Assembly: GCA_023432025.1 (NCBI GenBank)
Contig: JAEYVE010000181.1
Span: forward strand, 1 to 50,757
Direction: 5' to 3'
Length of the DNA: 50,757 nt
From: Pseudomonadota bacterium
GTDB lineage: Bacteria > Myxococcota_A > Polyangia > Polyangiales > Polyangiaceae
Part shown: one piece after another, positions 24,932 to 33,710 of the stretch
How the letters are laid out: each line of letters begins with the position of its first letter
Numbering within the stretch: the stretch's first letter is position 1
Program-made: the position numbers and the translations under genes
Notes under the pieces: model-generated
The model's input: the letters and a program-made list of their open reading frames with translations, nothing else
Database searches by the model: none
Told to the model about the DNA's origin: nothing

Positions 24932-25080
24932 GACACCGGCCGCACGTTACCCCGGGCGCGAGCGCGTCGCGCCGACCCGCGCGCTACGAATTCGCAGCGA
25001 TTCGCGCTGAAATGCGCGATCTTGCGAGCTCGGTCCCCGGGAAATGACCTGGACGGGAGACTAGGCTAGAAGCTCGGTCC

Positions 25081-25737
25081 GTGAAGGCCGCTCAGCTTGC
25101 GCAAATTGCGTTCATCGCGCTCGCGTCGTTTCTGGTTTACGCGTTCGTTGCGTCGGCCAAGGACGGCGAGACACGCCGCGCCTGCTCCGCGCTGTGCGCG
25201 CTGTCGCCGAACTACTCGGCGCAAAACCGCAAGGCGCCGGACTTCGAGCTGAAGAACTTGTCCGGCGCCACGCGTCGCCTCAGCGACTACCGCGGCGAAA
25301 TCGTGGTGCTGAACTTCTGGACCAAGACGTGCGTGCCGTGCCTCGAGGAAATGCCCTCGCTCGCCAAGCTCGCGCACACGTTGAAGCGCGCTGGCGGCAT
25401 GCGCCTCGTGACCATCACCACCGACGAGTCGGCGGAGGACGCGCGCGCCACGCTGAGCTCGATTCTGGGCACCGAGCCTCCGTTCGAGGTGCTCGTGGAT
25501 CCCGACTCCAAAGTCGTGACGGATCTCTTCGGCACCAAGCTCTACCCCGAAACGTGGTTCATCGACGGCAACGGCATCATTCGGGCCCGCATCGACGGAG
25601 TTCGTGACTGGTCGAAGCCTTTGGCGGTCGAGCTCGCAGAGAGCCTGCGCGGGCCGCTCGCGTGCGGCGTCGAGTTCGACGGCGGCGAAGCGCGCGGGCC
25701 GCTCGCCGGGCTCTGCGCGGAAATCACCGGCAGCTGA
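25081..25737 (+). CDS. Membrane-anchored TlpA/ResA-like thioredoxin
   Basis: 218 aa. One N-terminal hydrophobic helix (~4-25) probably anchors it with the catalytic domain in the periplasm. The redoxin fold starts near KAPDFELKNLSG. The active site is FWTKTCVPCLEEMP (Cys84-Val-Pro-Cys87) and the cis-proline loop is LYPETWFIDGNG. It probably reduces disulfides of secreted or cytochrome-like proteins. An extra CxxxC pair (Cys35, Cys39) lies just outside the membrane helix and may relay electrons or form a structural bond. A GTG start is used. It is followed on the same strand by the DUF255 fusion gene, another thioredoxin-fold protein. Confidence 0.9.
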   Translation: MKAAQLAQIAFIALASFLVYAFVASAKDGETRRACSALCALSPNYSAQNRKAPDFELKNLSGATRRLSDYRGEIVVLNFWTKTCVPCLEEMPSLAKLAHTLKRAGGMRLVTITTDESAEDARATLSSILGTEPPFEVLVDPDSKVVTDLFGTKLYPETWFIDGNGIIRARIDGVRDWSKPLAVELAESLRGPLACGVEFDGGEARGPLAGLCAEITGS

Positions 25738-25917
25738 GCCCCCACTCGCGGCCCGCGTCGTAGTGCGGGAGCACCGCGCGGCGACGTGTGACGCCGCCCC
25801 AAAAACTCGCGGGGGCATTGGCTTGTCCGGCACCACGAACGGTCCGAAAGGCCGTTTGCGCGGCTCGTGCGCGCGCGTCGTGGTGGTACCGCGCGAAAAG
25901 TGGGATGGGAAACGGGG

Positions 25918-28900
25918 ATGGCCGCAAAAGAAAACCGACGCGCGCAAAACCGCCTCGCCCGAGAGACGAGCCCGTACCTCTTGCAGCACGCGACGAACCC
26001 CGTCGATTGGTACCCGTGGGGCCCCGAGGCGCTCGCGCGCGCCAAAGAGCTGGACCGGCCCATTCTACTCAGCATTGGCTACGCAGCGTGTCACTGGTGT
26101 CACGTGATGGAGCGTGAGTCGTTCGAGAACGACGCCATCGCGGCGCTCATGAACGAGCACTTCGTATGCATCAAGGTCGACCGCGAAGAGCGCCCGGATC
26201 TGGACGAGATTTACATGGCGGCCACCACCGCGCTCTCGGGCAGCGGCGGCTGGCCGATGACGGTGTTTCTCACGCCGACGCAGGAGCCGTTTTTCGCGGG
26301 CACGTACTTTCCGCCGACGGATCGCTACGGACGGCCCGGGCTTCCGTCGCTCCTCGAGCGCGTCGCCGCCCTGTGGAAGGAGGACCGGGATTCCCTCGTG
26401 AAGCAAGCCGCCGAGCTCACCGAGCACGTGCGCGCCTCGGCCCGCGCCACCGAGCCAGCGGCCATTTCGCGCGACTCGCTCCGCCTGGCGTTTCGCGCCT
26501 TGTCGCGCGACTTCGATCCGCGCTTCGGCGGCTTCGGCGGCGCGCCCAAGTTTCCGCCTGCGAGCACTCTTTCGCTCCTGCTTCGCTACCACCGCGCGAG
26601 CGGCGAGCCGGACGCGCTCAGCATGGTGCGTCGCACGCTCGACGCCATGAAGGACGGCGGCATCTACGATCAGCTCGGCGGCGGCTTCGCGCGTTACTCC
26701 ACGGACGAGCGCTGGCTCGTGCCGCACTTCGAGAAGATGCTGTACGACAACGCGCAGCTCACCGACGTGTACCTCGAGGCTTACGCCGCAACGGGAGACG
26801 ACGAGTACCGGCGCGTCGCGGCAGAAACGTTGGACTACGTGGCGCGCGAAATGCAGAGCCCCTCGGGCGGCTACTTTTCGTCGAGCGACGCCGACAGCGA
26901 GGGCGAAGAAGGCAAGTACTTCGTGTGGCACCACGACGAAGTGCGCGCGCTTCTGGGTGAGCCGCTCGCCGAGCGTTTTTCTCTTTTTTACGGCGTCACT
27001 CCCGAGGGCAATTGGGAGGGGAAGAGTGTGCTCCACCGGGCGTTCTTGCCGAAAGACGCCGCGCGTGAGCTGGGCGTTTCGGAAAGCGAGCTGACGCACT
27101 CTCTGGAAGACGCGCGAGAAATCCTGCTCGAGGCGCGCGCGCGACGGACGCCGCCCGGCCTCGACGACAAGGTGCTGACGTCCTGGAACGGCCTGATGAT
27201 CGGCGCCATGGCGCAGGGCCACCGCGCGCTCCACGACACGCGTTACCTCGAATCTGCGCTCCGCGCGGCCAACTACGTGCTGTCCTCGCTCCGGAGGCCC
27301 GACGGCGGGCTCTTTCGTACGGCGCGCGCCGAGCAGGCTCACCTCGCCGCGTACCTGGAGGACTACGCATACCTGTGCGACGGCTTGATCAGCCTGTACG
27401 AAACCTCCGGGCTGACGCCGTACCTGGCGGAGGCCGCGCGGCTCGCCGAGCGCATGGTGCAGGACTTCGGCGATCCGGCCGGGGGCGCCTTCTACCATAC
27501 GGCTCACGGACACGAGGCGCTCATTTCGCGCCCCCGTGAGGGTCACGACGGCGCGCTGCCCAGCCCGAACGCGGTGGCGTGTCGCGCGCTCGGGCGGCTC
27601 GCCGCGCACCTCGACCGGGCGGATTTTCGAGAGCGCGCGCTGAAAGCGGCGCTCGCCTACGGCAAGCAAGTGCAACGCGTGCCGCGCGCCTTTCCGAGCC
27701 TGCTCTCGGCGGTGGATTTCTTGGTGGAGCCGCCGCTGGAGCTGGTGTTCGCCGGGGATCGCACTCATCCGGACTACGCGCGTCTCGTGCACGAGGTGAG
27801 CCGGTGCTACCTGCCCAACCGCATCGAGGCGCACGCGCCGCCGGACGGCGACGGCTCGGGCGGCGCGGCTCTGCCGCCGCTGGTCCGCGAGAAGCACGCC
27901 GTGGGCGGCCGCCCCGCGCTCTACATCTGCGAAGGCTTCGCTTGTCAGGCTCCACTCACGGATCCCGACGCCGTGCGCGACGCGCTGGCGGCGCATGGCG
28001 CTCGCCAAGCGGAGCGCGCGCTCGAAGAGCTCGGCCGACGGCGCGTTTCGGGGCACGCCACTGCCGTTGGCACGGCTCGTCTCGCGGCGCGCTCACGCCT
28101 GGGAACGGCGGCCTACCGCGCGCTCCGCGTGGGCGAAGAAGAGCTCTCGGTGAGTCGCGTCGGCTTCGGCGGATATCGCGTCGGCCAGGACGTTCCGGAG
28201 CACCGCGCGGCGCTTCGCGCCGCGCTCACGCGTGGGGTCAACCTGGTGGACACAGCGCCCACGTTCGCGCTCGGTGACAGCGAACGATTGATCGGCGACT
28301 GCCTTTCGAGCCTCTTCGACGAGGGCAAGCTCGCGCGCGACGAGATCGTCGTGGTGACGAAGGTGGGGCTCGCTTTGGGCGCCGACCGCGCGCGCATCGA
28401 GGCGCGAATGCGCGGCCCCGCGCCGTACGAGGGCGTCGTTTGGCTCGACGAAGCACAGAGCCTGGCTTACTGCACCAGCGGCGACTTTCTGCGAGATCAA
28501 CTGAGCGCGTCACTGGAACGACTCGGGCTCGAGCGCGTCGACGTCTGCCTCCTGCAGAACCCCGAACACTTGCGTGAGGCGCTGCCGGGCGAGTCGACCG
28601 AATCCCTGCTCGCCCGTCTGACGGAGGCGTTTCGCCACTTGGAAGGCGAGGTCCTCCGTGGCCGCATCGGCTGCTACGGCGTGAGCACGAACGGCGCGGG
28701 CGCCTCCGCCACGCCGGACGCGCCGCCCGCGCTGCCGCTGTCGCTCTCGTGGCGCGCCGCGCTGGCGGCGGGCGGAGAAGGGCACCACTTCCGGGTGCTC
28801 GAGCTCCCCCTGAACTTGGCCGAGAAGGGCGCGCTCCAAAGCAGCGGCGGCGAGCCGCCTGCGCTCGAGCTCGCCGCTCGGCACGGCCTCGCCGTGCTCG

Positions 28901-29547
28901 CGAACCGGCCCTTGAACGCGTTCGTCGACGGCGCGGTGGTGCGGCTCGCCGAGCCGCCTCCTTTGTCCGGGGAGGCCGAGCTGCCCGAGCCCGCCACCGC
29001 CCGGCGCCGCGTGGCGGCGCTCGAAGCCGAGTTCGAGCAGCGCCTCGCACCGATCTTGCGTGCGCTGGGCTCGCTCGGAAAGGAGAGCGTGTTCGCCTTT
29101 GGCTCGAGCTGGGGACAAGCCGTGGAACGCGCGGCGAGCCTCGAACAGTTCGAGCACTTGGAGTCGACCGTGCTCTTGCCCAGCGTACGACAACGTGTCG
29201 CCGAGCTCGACGGCGCCTTCTCCGGTCCCTCCCGGGAGCAATGGAGCGCCTTTCGCAGCCGCTACATCGAGGCGCTCGGCCTTTGGCTGGCAGCAGCGCG
29301 CAAGGCAGCGGGGGCAGGCAACCGGCGCGTTCTGGCGCGACTCGAGGCAGAGCTCCGTGCGCGCCCCGAGCTCGAGCGCACCTGGGCGGAGGTGCTGGAG
29401 CCTGCGCCCTGGGCCGCGAGGAGCCTCGCGTTGATCTCCGCGGTGCAGGGCGTCACAAGCGTGCTCGTGGGGACGCGCAGTGAACGCCACGTCGACGTCG
29501 CGCTTTCGAGCGTCGGGCTCGCCGTGCCACGCCTCACGGGCCTCTAG
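25918..29547 (+). CDS. DUF255/YyaL thioredoxin-glycosidase-fold protein fused to an aldo/keto reductase-like domain
   Basis: 1209 aa from ATG 25918. Residues ~1-165 are the DUF255 thioredoxin-like domain with the signature ACHWCHVM (Cys58, Cys61) and SGSGGWPMTVFLTP. Residues ~180-690 are the six-hairpin (alpha/alpha barrel) part shared by bacterial YyaL and human SPATA20, with YDQLGGGFARYSTDERWLVP and LTSWNGLMIGAM. At ~727 an aldo/keto reductase-like barrel begins (SRVGFGGYRVG). Its catalytic Asp (VDTA, ~778) and Lys (VVTK, ~815) are present, but the Tyr is Phe (~783, TFALGDSE) and the His is Gln (~880, LLQNPE). A helical insert and VTSVLVGTRS end the barrel. Ordinary YyaL/SPATA20 proteins stop at ~690-790 aa. 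The frame is continuous, so this is a fusion, not a frameshift. Confidence 0.9.
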   Translation: MAAKENRRAQNRLARETSPYLLQHATNPVDWYPWGPEALARAKELDRPILLSIGYAACHWCHVMERESFENDAIAALMNEHFVCIKVDREERPDLDEIYMAATTALSGSGGWPMTVFLTPTQEPFFAGTYFPPTDRYGRPGLPSLLERVAALWKEDRDSLVKQAAELTEHVRASARATEPAAISRDSLRLAFRALSRDFDPRFGGFGGAPKFPPASTLSLLLRYHRASGEPDALSMVRRTLDAMKDGGIYDQLGGGFARYSTDERWLVPHFEKMLYDNAQLTDVYLEAYAATGDDEYRRVAAETLDYVAREMQSPSGGYFSSSDADSEGEEGKYFVWHHDEVRALLGEPLAERFSLFYGVTPEGNWEGKSVLHRAFLPKDAARELGVSESELTHSLEDAREILLEARARRTPPGLDDKVLTSWNGLMIGAMAQGHRALHDTRYLESALRAANYVLSSLRRPDGGLFRTARAEQAHLAAYLEDYAYLCDGLISLYETSGLTPYLAEAARLAERMVQDFGDPAGGAFYHTAHGHEALISRPREGHDGALPSPNAVACRALGRLAAHLDRADFRERALKAALAYGKQVQRVPRAFPSLLSAVDFLVEPPLELVFAGDRTHPDYARLVHEVSRCYLPNRIEAHAPPDGDGSGGAALPPLVREKHAVGGRPALYICEGFACQAPLTDPDAVRDALAAHGARQAERALEELGRRRVSGHATAVGTARLAARSRLGTAAYRALRVGEEELSVSRVGFGGYRVGQDVPEHRAALRAALTRGVNLVDTAPTFALGDSERLIGDCLSSLFDEGKLARDEIVVVTKVGLALGADRARIEARMRGPAPYEGVVWLDEAQSLAYCTSGDFLRDQLSASLERLGLERVDVCLLQNPEHLREALPGESTESLLARLTEAFRHLEGEVLRGRIGCYGVSTNGAGASATPDAPPALPLSLSWRAALAAGGEGHHFRVLELPLNLAEKGALQSSGGEPPALELAARHGLAVLANRPLNAFVDGAVVRLAEPPPLSGEAELPEPATARRRVAALEAEFEQRLAPILRALGSLGKESVFAFGSSWGQAVERAASLEQFEHLESTVLLPSVRQRVAELDGAFSGPSREQWSAFRSRYIEALGLWLAAARKAAGAGNRRVLARLEAELRARPELERTWAEVLEPAPWAARSLALISAVQGVTSVLVGTRSERHVDVALSSVGLAVPRLTGL

Positions 29548-29580
29548 GACGCAGAATCCATGCGCAGAGCCACGCCGGCC

Positions 29581-31533
29581 TCAGCCGACTTGGCGCGACG
29601 AGCGGACGAGCGACGGCGCGAGCCCGGCGGCGTCCAAGTGTGCCCGGACCTCCTCGAAGGCGCGCGCGAGCTCGGCCACCGCTTCGTCGTCCTCGCAGCG
29701 CGGCGAGCGTTCGAGCGTCTCGGCGAGCCGGGCCAGAACGAGCGCTCCGAAGTTCGCCGCCGAGCCCTTGATGGCGTGCGCCAAGCGACGCACGGACTCT
29801 TCTTCGCCAGCGAGCTGCGCTTTTCGCAAGTGCTCGAGCCGCGCCGCGATGTCGGTGACGAAGATCTCGCTCAGCTCGCGCAAAATATCGACCGAGCCTG
29901 CTTGCTCGACGAGCTCCTCGAAGCGCGCCAGGTCGAGCGCACCGGCGGCTCGAGCGAGCTCCGCTAGAGGCCCGGATTCGAGCCAAGCGCCCGACGCGCG
30001 CGCCGAGGCGAACCCAGGTCGAGCTTCATTTTGCGCAGGAACCGGCGCGGCGAATGCCTCCGCGCACGCCTCCGCGGGCCCCGTGTCCACGGCCGTCACC
30101 GAGCAGCCGCTACCGAGCGGCGGCGGCGCGGGCGTCACGTCCTCCGAGCCAACCTCGTCCGCGCCGAGCGACACGCCCAACCAGCGCTGCACCTGTGCGC
30201 GCAGCTCGGGAACGCTGATGGGCTTGGCGAGAAATGCGTCCATCCCCGCGTCGGAGCAGCGAGCGCGGTCGCCGTGCGCCGAGTTGGCGGTGAGCGCCAC
30301 GATGGGCACGCTCGAAAACGGCTCGGGCAACGATCGGATCCGGCGCGCCGCGCTGAGTCCATCCACCTCCGGCATTTGCACGTCCATGAACACCAAATCC
30401 GGTTCGAACGACGACACGGCCTCGAGGGCAGCGTGACCGTCCGTCACCGCAAGAACTTCACAGTCGAGCGGCTCCAGCCCCCGCACGATGAACTGTCGGC
30501 TGAACTCGTTGTCCTCGGCCACGAGCACGCGGGGCGGCCGGTGTCTCGGCAGCGGGCGCAAGCCGTTCGGTCGCAAAGTAGCTGGCGGAACCGAAAACCC
30601 CGCGGTGGGCCGCGACCCGCGACCCGTCGTCCGTACGCGGCCGAAGCGCACGCAGAACCGAAAGCTGCTGCCCGCGCCCAGCGTGGCGGTCACCTCGACG
30701 CGCCCGCCCATGAGCGCGACCAGCTTTTGCGTCAAGGCGAGCCCCAAGCCGATACCGCCGTGTCGCCGCGAGAAGCCCTGATCGAGCTGGTGAAAGGGCG
30801 AAAAGAGCCGCGCCCGCGCCTCGGGCGCGATGCCGACGCCGGTGTCGCTCACTTGAAAGCGGACCCAAACGCCCTCTTCGTCCTCCCGATCGAGCGCCAC
30901 CGCGACGCGCACCCAGCCACGCTCGGTGAACTTCAGCGCGTTGCTCAAGAGCGCGTCCAAGATCTGCGTCAGGCGATGTGCGTCTCCGTCGAGGCGCGCG
31001 GGCAGCTCGCGATCCCACGAGAGCTCGAGCGTGAGGCGGCGCTCCTCTGCAGACGGACGGTACCGCTCGATGACGCAAAGCACCGCGTCACCGAGCGAAA
31101 AAGGTCGCTTGACGAGCCCCAGCTCGCCCGCCTCGACGCGGCAATAGTCCAGGATGGCGTCGATGGTGCGCGTGAGAGACAGCGCCGAGCGGTGCGCGAC
31201 GTCCAGCGTGGCCCGCTCTTCCGAGTCGAGGAGCGCTCCCCCCGCCAAGAGCTCGAGGGAGCCCAACACGACGCTGAGGGGCGTGCGCAACTCGTGGCTC
31301 ATGGTGGCCAAGAAGGCCTCGAAGACGCGCGCGGCGCTCTCCGCCTGCGCGCTGAGGGCAGTCACGACCCGTCGCGAACGCGCGAGCGCCGCTTCCTCGC
31401 GCTGCGCCAAGTATTCGGAAATCAGAGCGAGACACGCCGGCCACTCCCCGACCGAGGGCCCGCGCTCGGCGTCGACCCCGAGCGTCGCGAGGCATTCGAC
31501 GAGCTCACGATCGACGGGCCCTGGCTTCGTCAC
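29581..31533 (-). CDS. Hybrid sensor histidine kinase (HisKA-HATPase-REC-HPt)
   Basis: 650 aa, cytosolic (no membrane helix). A short N-terminus (~70 aa) without recognisable sensor domain leads into a dimerisation domain with MSHELRTPLS (His80), an ATPase domain (SNALKF, DTGVGI, HGGIGLGLALT), a receiver with EDN and Asp384 in FMDVQMPEVDG, and a C-terminal HPt domain with AHAIKGSAANFG (His586). The His-Asp-His order supports a phosphorelay. Its start overlaps the stop of the NtrC-type regulator gene by four bases, and that regulator is the probable final phosphate acceptor. The signal sensed is unknown. Confidence 0.94.
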   Translation of the reverse strand: MTKPGPVDRELVECLATLGVDAERGPSVGEWPACLALISEYLAQREEAALARSRRVVTALSAQAESAARVFEAFLATMSHELRTPLSVVLGSLELLAGGALLDSEERATLDVAHRSALSLTRTIDAILDYCRVEAGELGLVKRPFSLGDAVLCVIERYRPSAEERRLTLELSWDRELPARLDGDAHRLTQILDALLSNALKFTERGWVRVAVALDREDEEGVWVRFQVSDTGVGIAPEARARLFSPFHQLDQGFSRRHGGIGLGLALTQKLVALMGGRVEVTATLGAGSSFRFCVRFGRVRTTGRGSRPTAGFSVPPATLRPNGLRPLPRHRPPRVLVAEDNEFSRQFIVRGLEPLDCEVLAVTDGHAALEAVSSFEPDLVFMDVQMPEVDGLSAARRIRSLPEPFSSVPIVALTANSAHGDRARCSDAGMDAFLAKPISVPELRAQVQRWLGVSLGADEVGSEDVTPAPPPLGSGCSVTAVDTGPAEACAEAFAAPVPAQNEARPGFASARASGAWLESGPLAELARAAGALDLARFEELVEQAGSVDILRELSEIFVTDIAARLEHLRKAQLAGEEESVRRLAHAIKGSAANFGALVLARLAETLERSPRCEDDEAVAELARAFEEVRAHLDAAGLAPSLVRSSRQVG

Positions 31534-33035
31534 GCGACGTCCTGCGACAGCTCCAGGCTGGCGATGCGCCGGTAGAGCGTGGCCCGGCCGATCCCCAACA
31601 TCTTGGCTGCCTTGCTCACGCTGCCTTGGGTCACCTTGAGCGCGTGCTGAATGGCGCGGCGTTCGAGCTCGCGCAGGGGCACCACCTCGTCGTCCGGGAA
31701 GTCTTCCTCGAGGCGAGAGCCGCTGCGCTTTTCCGGCGCCGGTGGCAGCGCGGGGAGGACACCGCTGCGAATGTCGGCCGGAAGATCACTCAAGCGAACG
31801 ACGTCACCCGAGCAGGCAAGCAAGCTCCGGTGCACCACGTTCTCCAGCTCGCGCACGTTTCCGGGCCACGAGTGACGGCTCAAGGCGTCCAGCGCGTCGG
31901 GCTCGATGCGCTCCACGTGTCGACCCACGTCCTCCGACAGCTTGCGCAAGAAGTGCCCGACCAAGAGCGGAATGTCCTCCCGTCGATCACGCAACGGCGG
32001 CAAGTGAATGGGGTACACCACCAAGCGGAAGTAGAGATCCTCGCGGAACCGCCCCACTTCCACCTCACCGCGCAAGTCGCGATGCGTCGCGCACACGATG
32101 CGCACGTCCACGGGCAACTCGGCGCCTCCGCCCACGCGGCGAATGGTGCGCTCCTGGAGCGTCCGCAGGAGCGCGGCCTGCGTCGCCAGGCTCATTTCGC
32201 CGAGCTCGTCCAAAAAGAGCGTGCCGCCGTTGGCCTGCTCGAAGCGCCCGCGCCTCATTTGGGTGGCGCCGGTGAAGGCGCCGCGCTCGTGCCCGAAGAG
32301 CTCCGACTCCTGCAGGGACTCCGGGATCCCCGCGCAGTTGATGGCGACGAAGGGCCCGGATTTTCGGGGCCCGCCGTTGTGGATGGCGCGCGCCACGAGC
32401 TCCTTGCCGGTGCCGCTCTCGCCGAAAATACAAACGGCAACGTCGCTCTCGAGCACCCGGCTCACCTGTTGAGCGAGGTCGCGCATCGGTCTTCCGCCGC
32501 CCACGATGGAACCCAACACCGCACGCTCGCTCAGCGCGCTTTGCAGGCGGCGCACGTCGAGCGCGAGCGTACGCCGCTCTTTGGCGCGACCCACGGCGTG
32601 GAGCAGTCGATCACAGTCCAGAGGCTTCGTGACGTAGTCGTAGGCGCCCGCCCGCATGGCCGTCACGGCCGTTTCCACCTCGCGCTGCGCCGTCACCACG
32701 ATGGTGGGCATCTCGGCGTCGAGCGCGTGCAGGTGACGCAGAACCTCGATGCCCGAAACGTCTCCCAGCCCCAGATCCACGCAGGCGATGGCGGGCTGCT
32801 CACCTCGGTACTCGACGGCGTCCCTTCCACACACGAACTCCACGGTGCGATAGCCGGCGCGCTCCAACCAGAAGCGCATGAGTCGTCGCGCCGTCGGGTC
32901 GTCGTCGACGACGGCGACGAGCTCCGCTCGCGCCCCCGACTGAGGTGTGGACGAGAGCGGCGGGGCCGGCTCGACGCCGGGAGCTGGCGGGGCGCCAGGA
33001 GCCGCCTCGGTGGCTCGTGCAAGGTCCTCGGCCAT
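31530..33035 (-). CDS. NtrC-family sigma-54-dependent response regulator
   Basis: 501 aa from ATG 33035 (a GTG two codons earlier is possible). A Pro/Ala-rich lead is followed by a receiver (VVDDDP, Asp87 in ACVDLGLGDVSG, TKP), an AAA+ activator domain with GESGTGKE (Walker A), GAFTGA (sigma-54 contact loop), GGTLFLDELGE (Walker B) and the WPGNVRELENVV arginine-finger/sensor region, then a Fis-type helix-turn-helix (SVSKAAKMLGIGRATLYRRI). It activates transcription from -24/-12 promoters by ATP hydrolysis. It is co-transcribed with the hybrid kinase. I found no clear -24/-12 promoter nearby, so targets are elsewhere or missed. Confidence 0.95.
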   Translation of the reverse strand: MAEDLARATEAAPGAPPAPGVEPAPPLSSTPQSGARAELVAVVDDDPTARRLMRFWLERAGYRTVEFVCGRDAVEYRGEQPAIACVDLGLGDVSGIEVLRHLHALDAEMPTIVVTAQREVETAVTAMRAGAYDYVTKPLDCDRLLHAVGRAKERRTLALDVRRLQSALSERAVLGSIVGGGRPMRDLAQQVSRVLESDVAVCIFGESGTGKELVARAIHNGGPRKSGPFVAINCAGIPESLQESELFGHERGAFTGATQMRRGRFEQANGGTLFLDELGEMSLATQAALLRTLQERTIRRVGGGAELPVDVRIVCATHRDLRGEVEVGRFREDLYFRLVVYPIHLPPLRDRREDIPLLVGHFLRKLSEDVGRHVERIEPDALDALSRHSWPGNVRELENVVHRSLLACSGDVVRLSDLPADIRSGVLPALPPAPEKRSGSRLEEDFPDDEVVPLRELERRAIQHALKVTQGSVSKAAKMLGIGRATLYRRIASLELSQDVA

Positions 33036-33138
33036 GGTCACTCTGGAGAGATACGCCCGCCCGGTGGAACATCTTTAGGAAGGGCTCGGTTTCTGCATAT
33101 GGACCCACGAGCGAAGCGCCATTACGCTCCTTTTCGCC

Positions 33139-33672
33139 ATGCGTATCCGAACCGGCACCATCGAACGCTTGCGGGACGCCCTCCTCGAGAGCGGGCGACG
33201 TGACGGTGTGGTGCTCTCCTCGGCCTACGAAACGCTCGCCCGCCAGGGTCTGCTGAACGTGGAAGAAAAGGGCGCCTTGCAACGCGTCGATGCGGTCGCC
33301 GAGACCATGTTTCTGATGATGGCCGCAGACGGCCAGGTCGCGGAAACCGAACGGGACGCCGTGCGCGGCGCCATCCGTGGTTTGACGGGCGAAGCCCTCC
33401 ACACCGGCATCATCAACGTCATGCTGGAAACGTATGACGCCCGGCTACGTGAAGAAGGCCGGGAGGCGCGGCTGCGCCAAATCGCCAGCGGGGTCGCCGG
33501 GGACGCAAACGAAGCCGAGAGCGCCTTCGCCCTCGCGGCCGCAGTCGCCCTTGCGGACGACCAAGTGGCGGAGGAGGAGAACCTCCTCATCGACGAGCTG
33601 GCGCGCTGGTTCGGCTTCTCCGAGACAGAGGCAAACAGCATTCTGGAGCGCCTCTCCCGCGATCCGGATTGA
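33139..33672 (+). CDS. TerB-like (tellurite resistance protein B family) domain protein
   Basis: 177 aa, all-helical and acidic. Two related halves each carry an acidic helix pair, as in TerB/DjlA-N domains: FLMMAADGQVAETERDAV and then ALADDQVAEEENLLIDELARWFGFSE. These acidic loops are thought to bind divalent metal. It is divergent from the NtrC-type regulator and 38 bases before ugd. A tellurite role is not implied, because no terC, terD or terZ is near. Confidence 0.75.
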   Translation: MRIRTGTIERLRDALLESGRRDGVVLSSAYETLARQGLLNVEEKGALQRVDAVAETMFLMMAADGQVAETERDAVRGAIRGLTGEALHTGIINVMLETYDARLREEGREARLRQIASGVAGDANEAESAFALAAAVALADDQVAEEENLLIDELARWFGFSETEANSILERLSRDPD

Positions 33673-33710
33673 CCCTCGACACGTAGACAGCCCGCTGCTT
33701 AGCTCTCGGC

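Larger units (their letters stand above)
23591..25080. other. Large non-coding stretch
   Basis: About 1.5 kb with no supportable gene. Open frames on both strands here lack the strong third-position GC bias of real neighbours and encode low-complexity sequence. It contains the divergent start region of the delta-60 operon (minus) and of the TlpA-like gene (plus), a small GTTGCC-GAA-GGCAAC hairpin (23652-23666), a 12-bp-stem hairpin (24378-24416) and a 28-bp direct repeat (24812, 24904). It could hold a non-coding RNA or be a decayed gene. Confidence 0.6.

Noticed and set aside
23975..25069. 364-codon open frame in the non-coding stretch
   Set aside because: Third positions show no GC preference unlike every accepted gene, and the product is low-complexity with no motif.
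31530..33138. Sigma-54 (-24/-12) promoter near the NtrC-type gene
   Set aside because: No TGGCAC-N5-TTGC-like sequence was found in the adjacent gaps.
33139..33672. Tellurite resistance function for the TerB-like protein
   Set aside because: The fold matches, but no ter partner genes are present and TerB-like domains occur in many unrelated settings.
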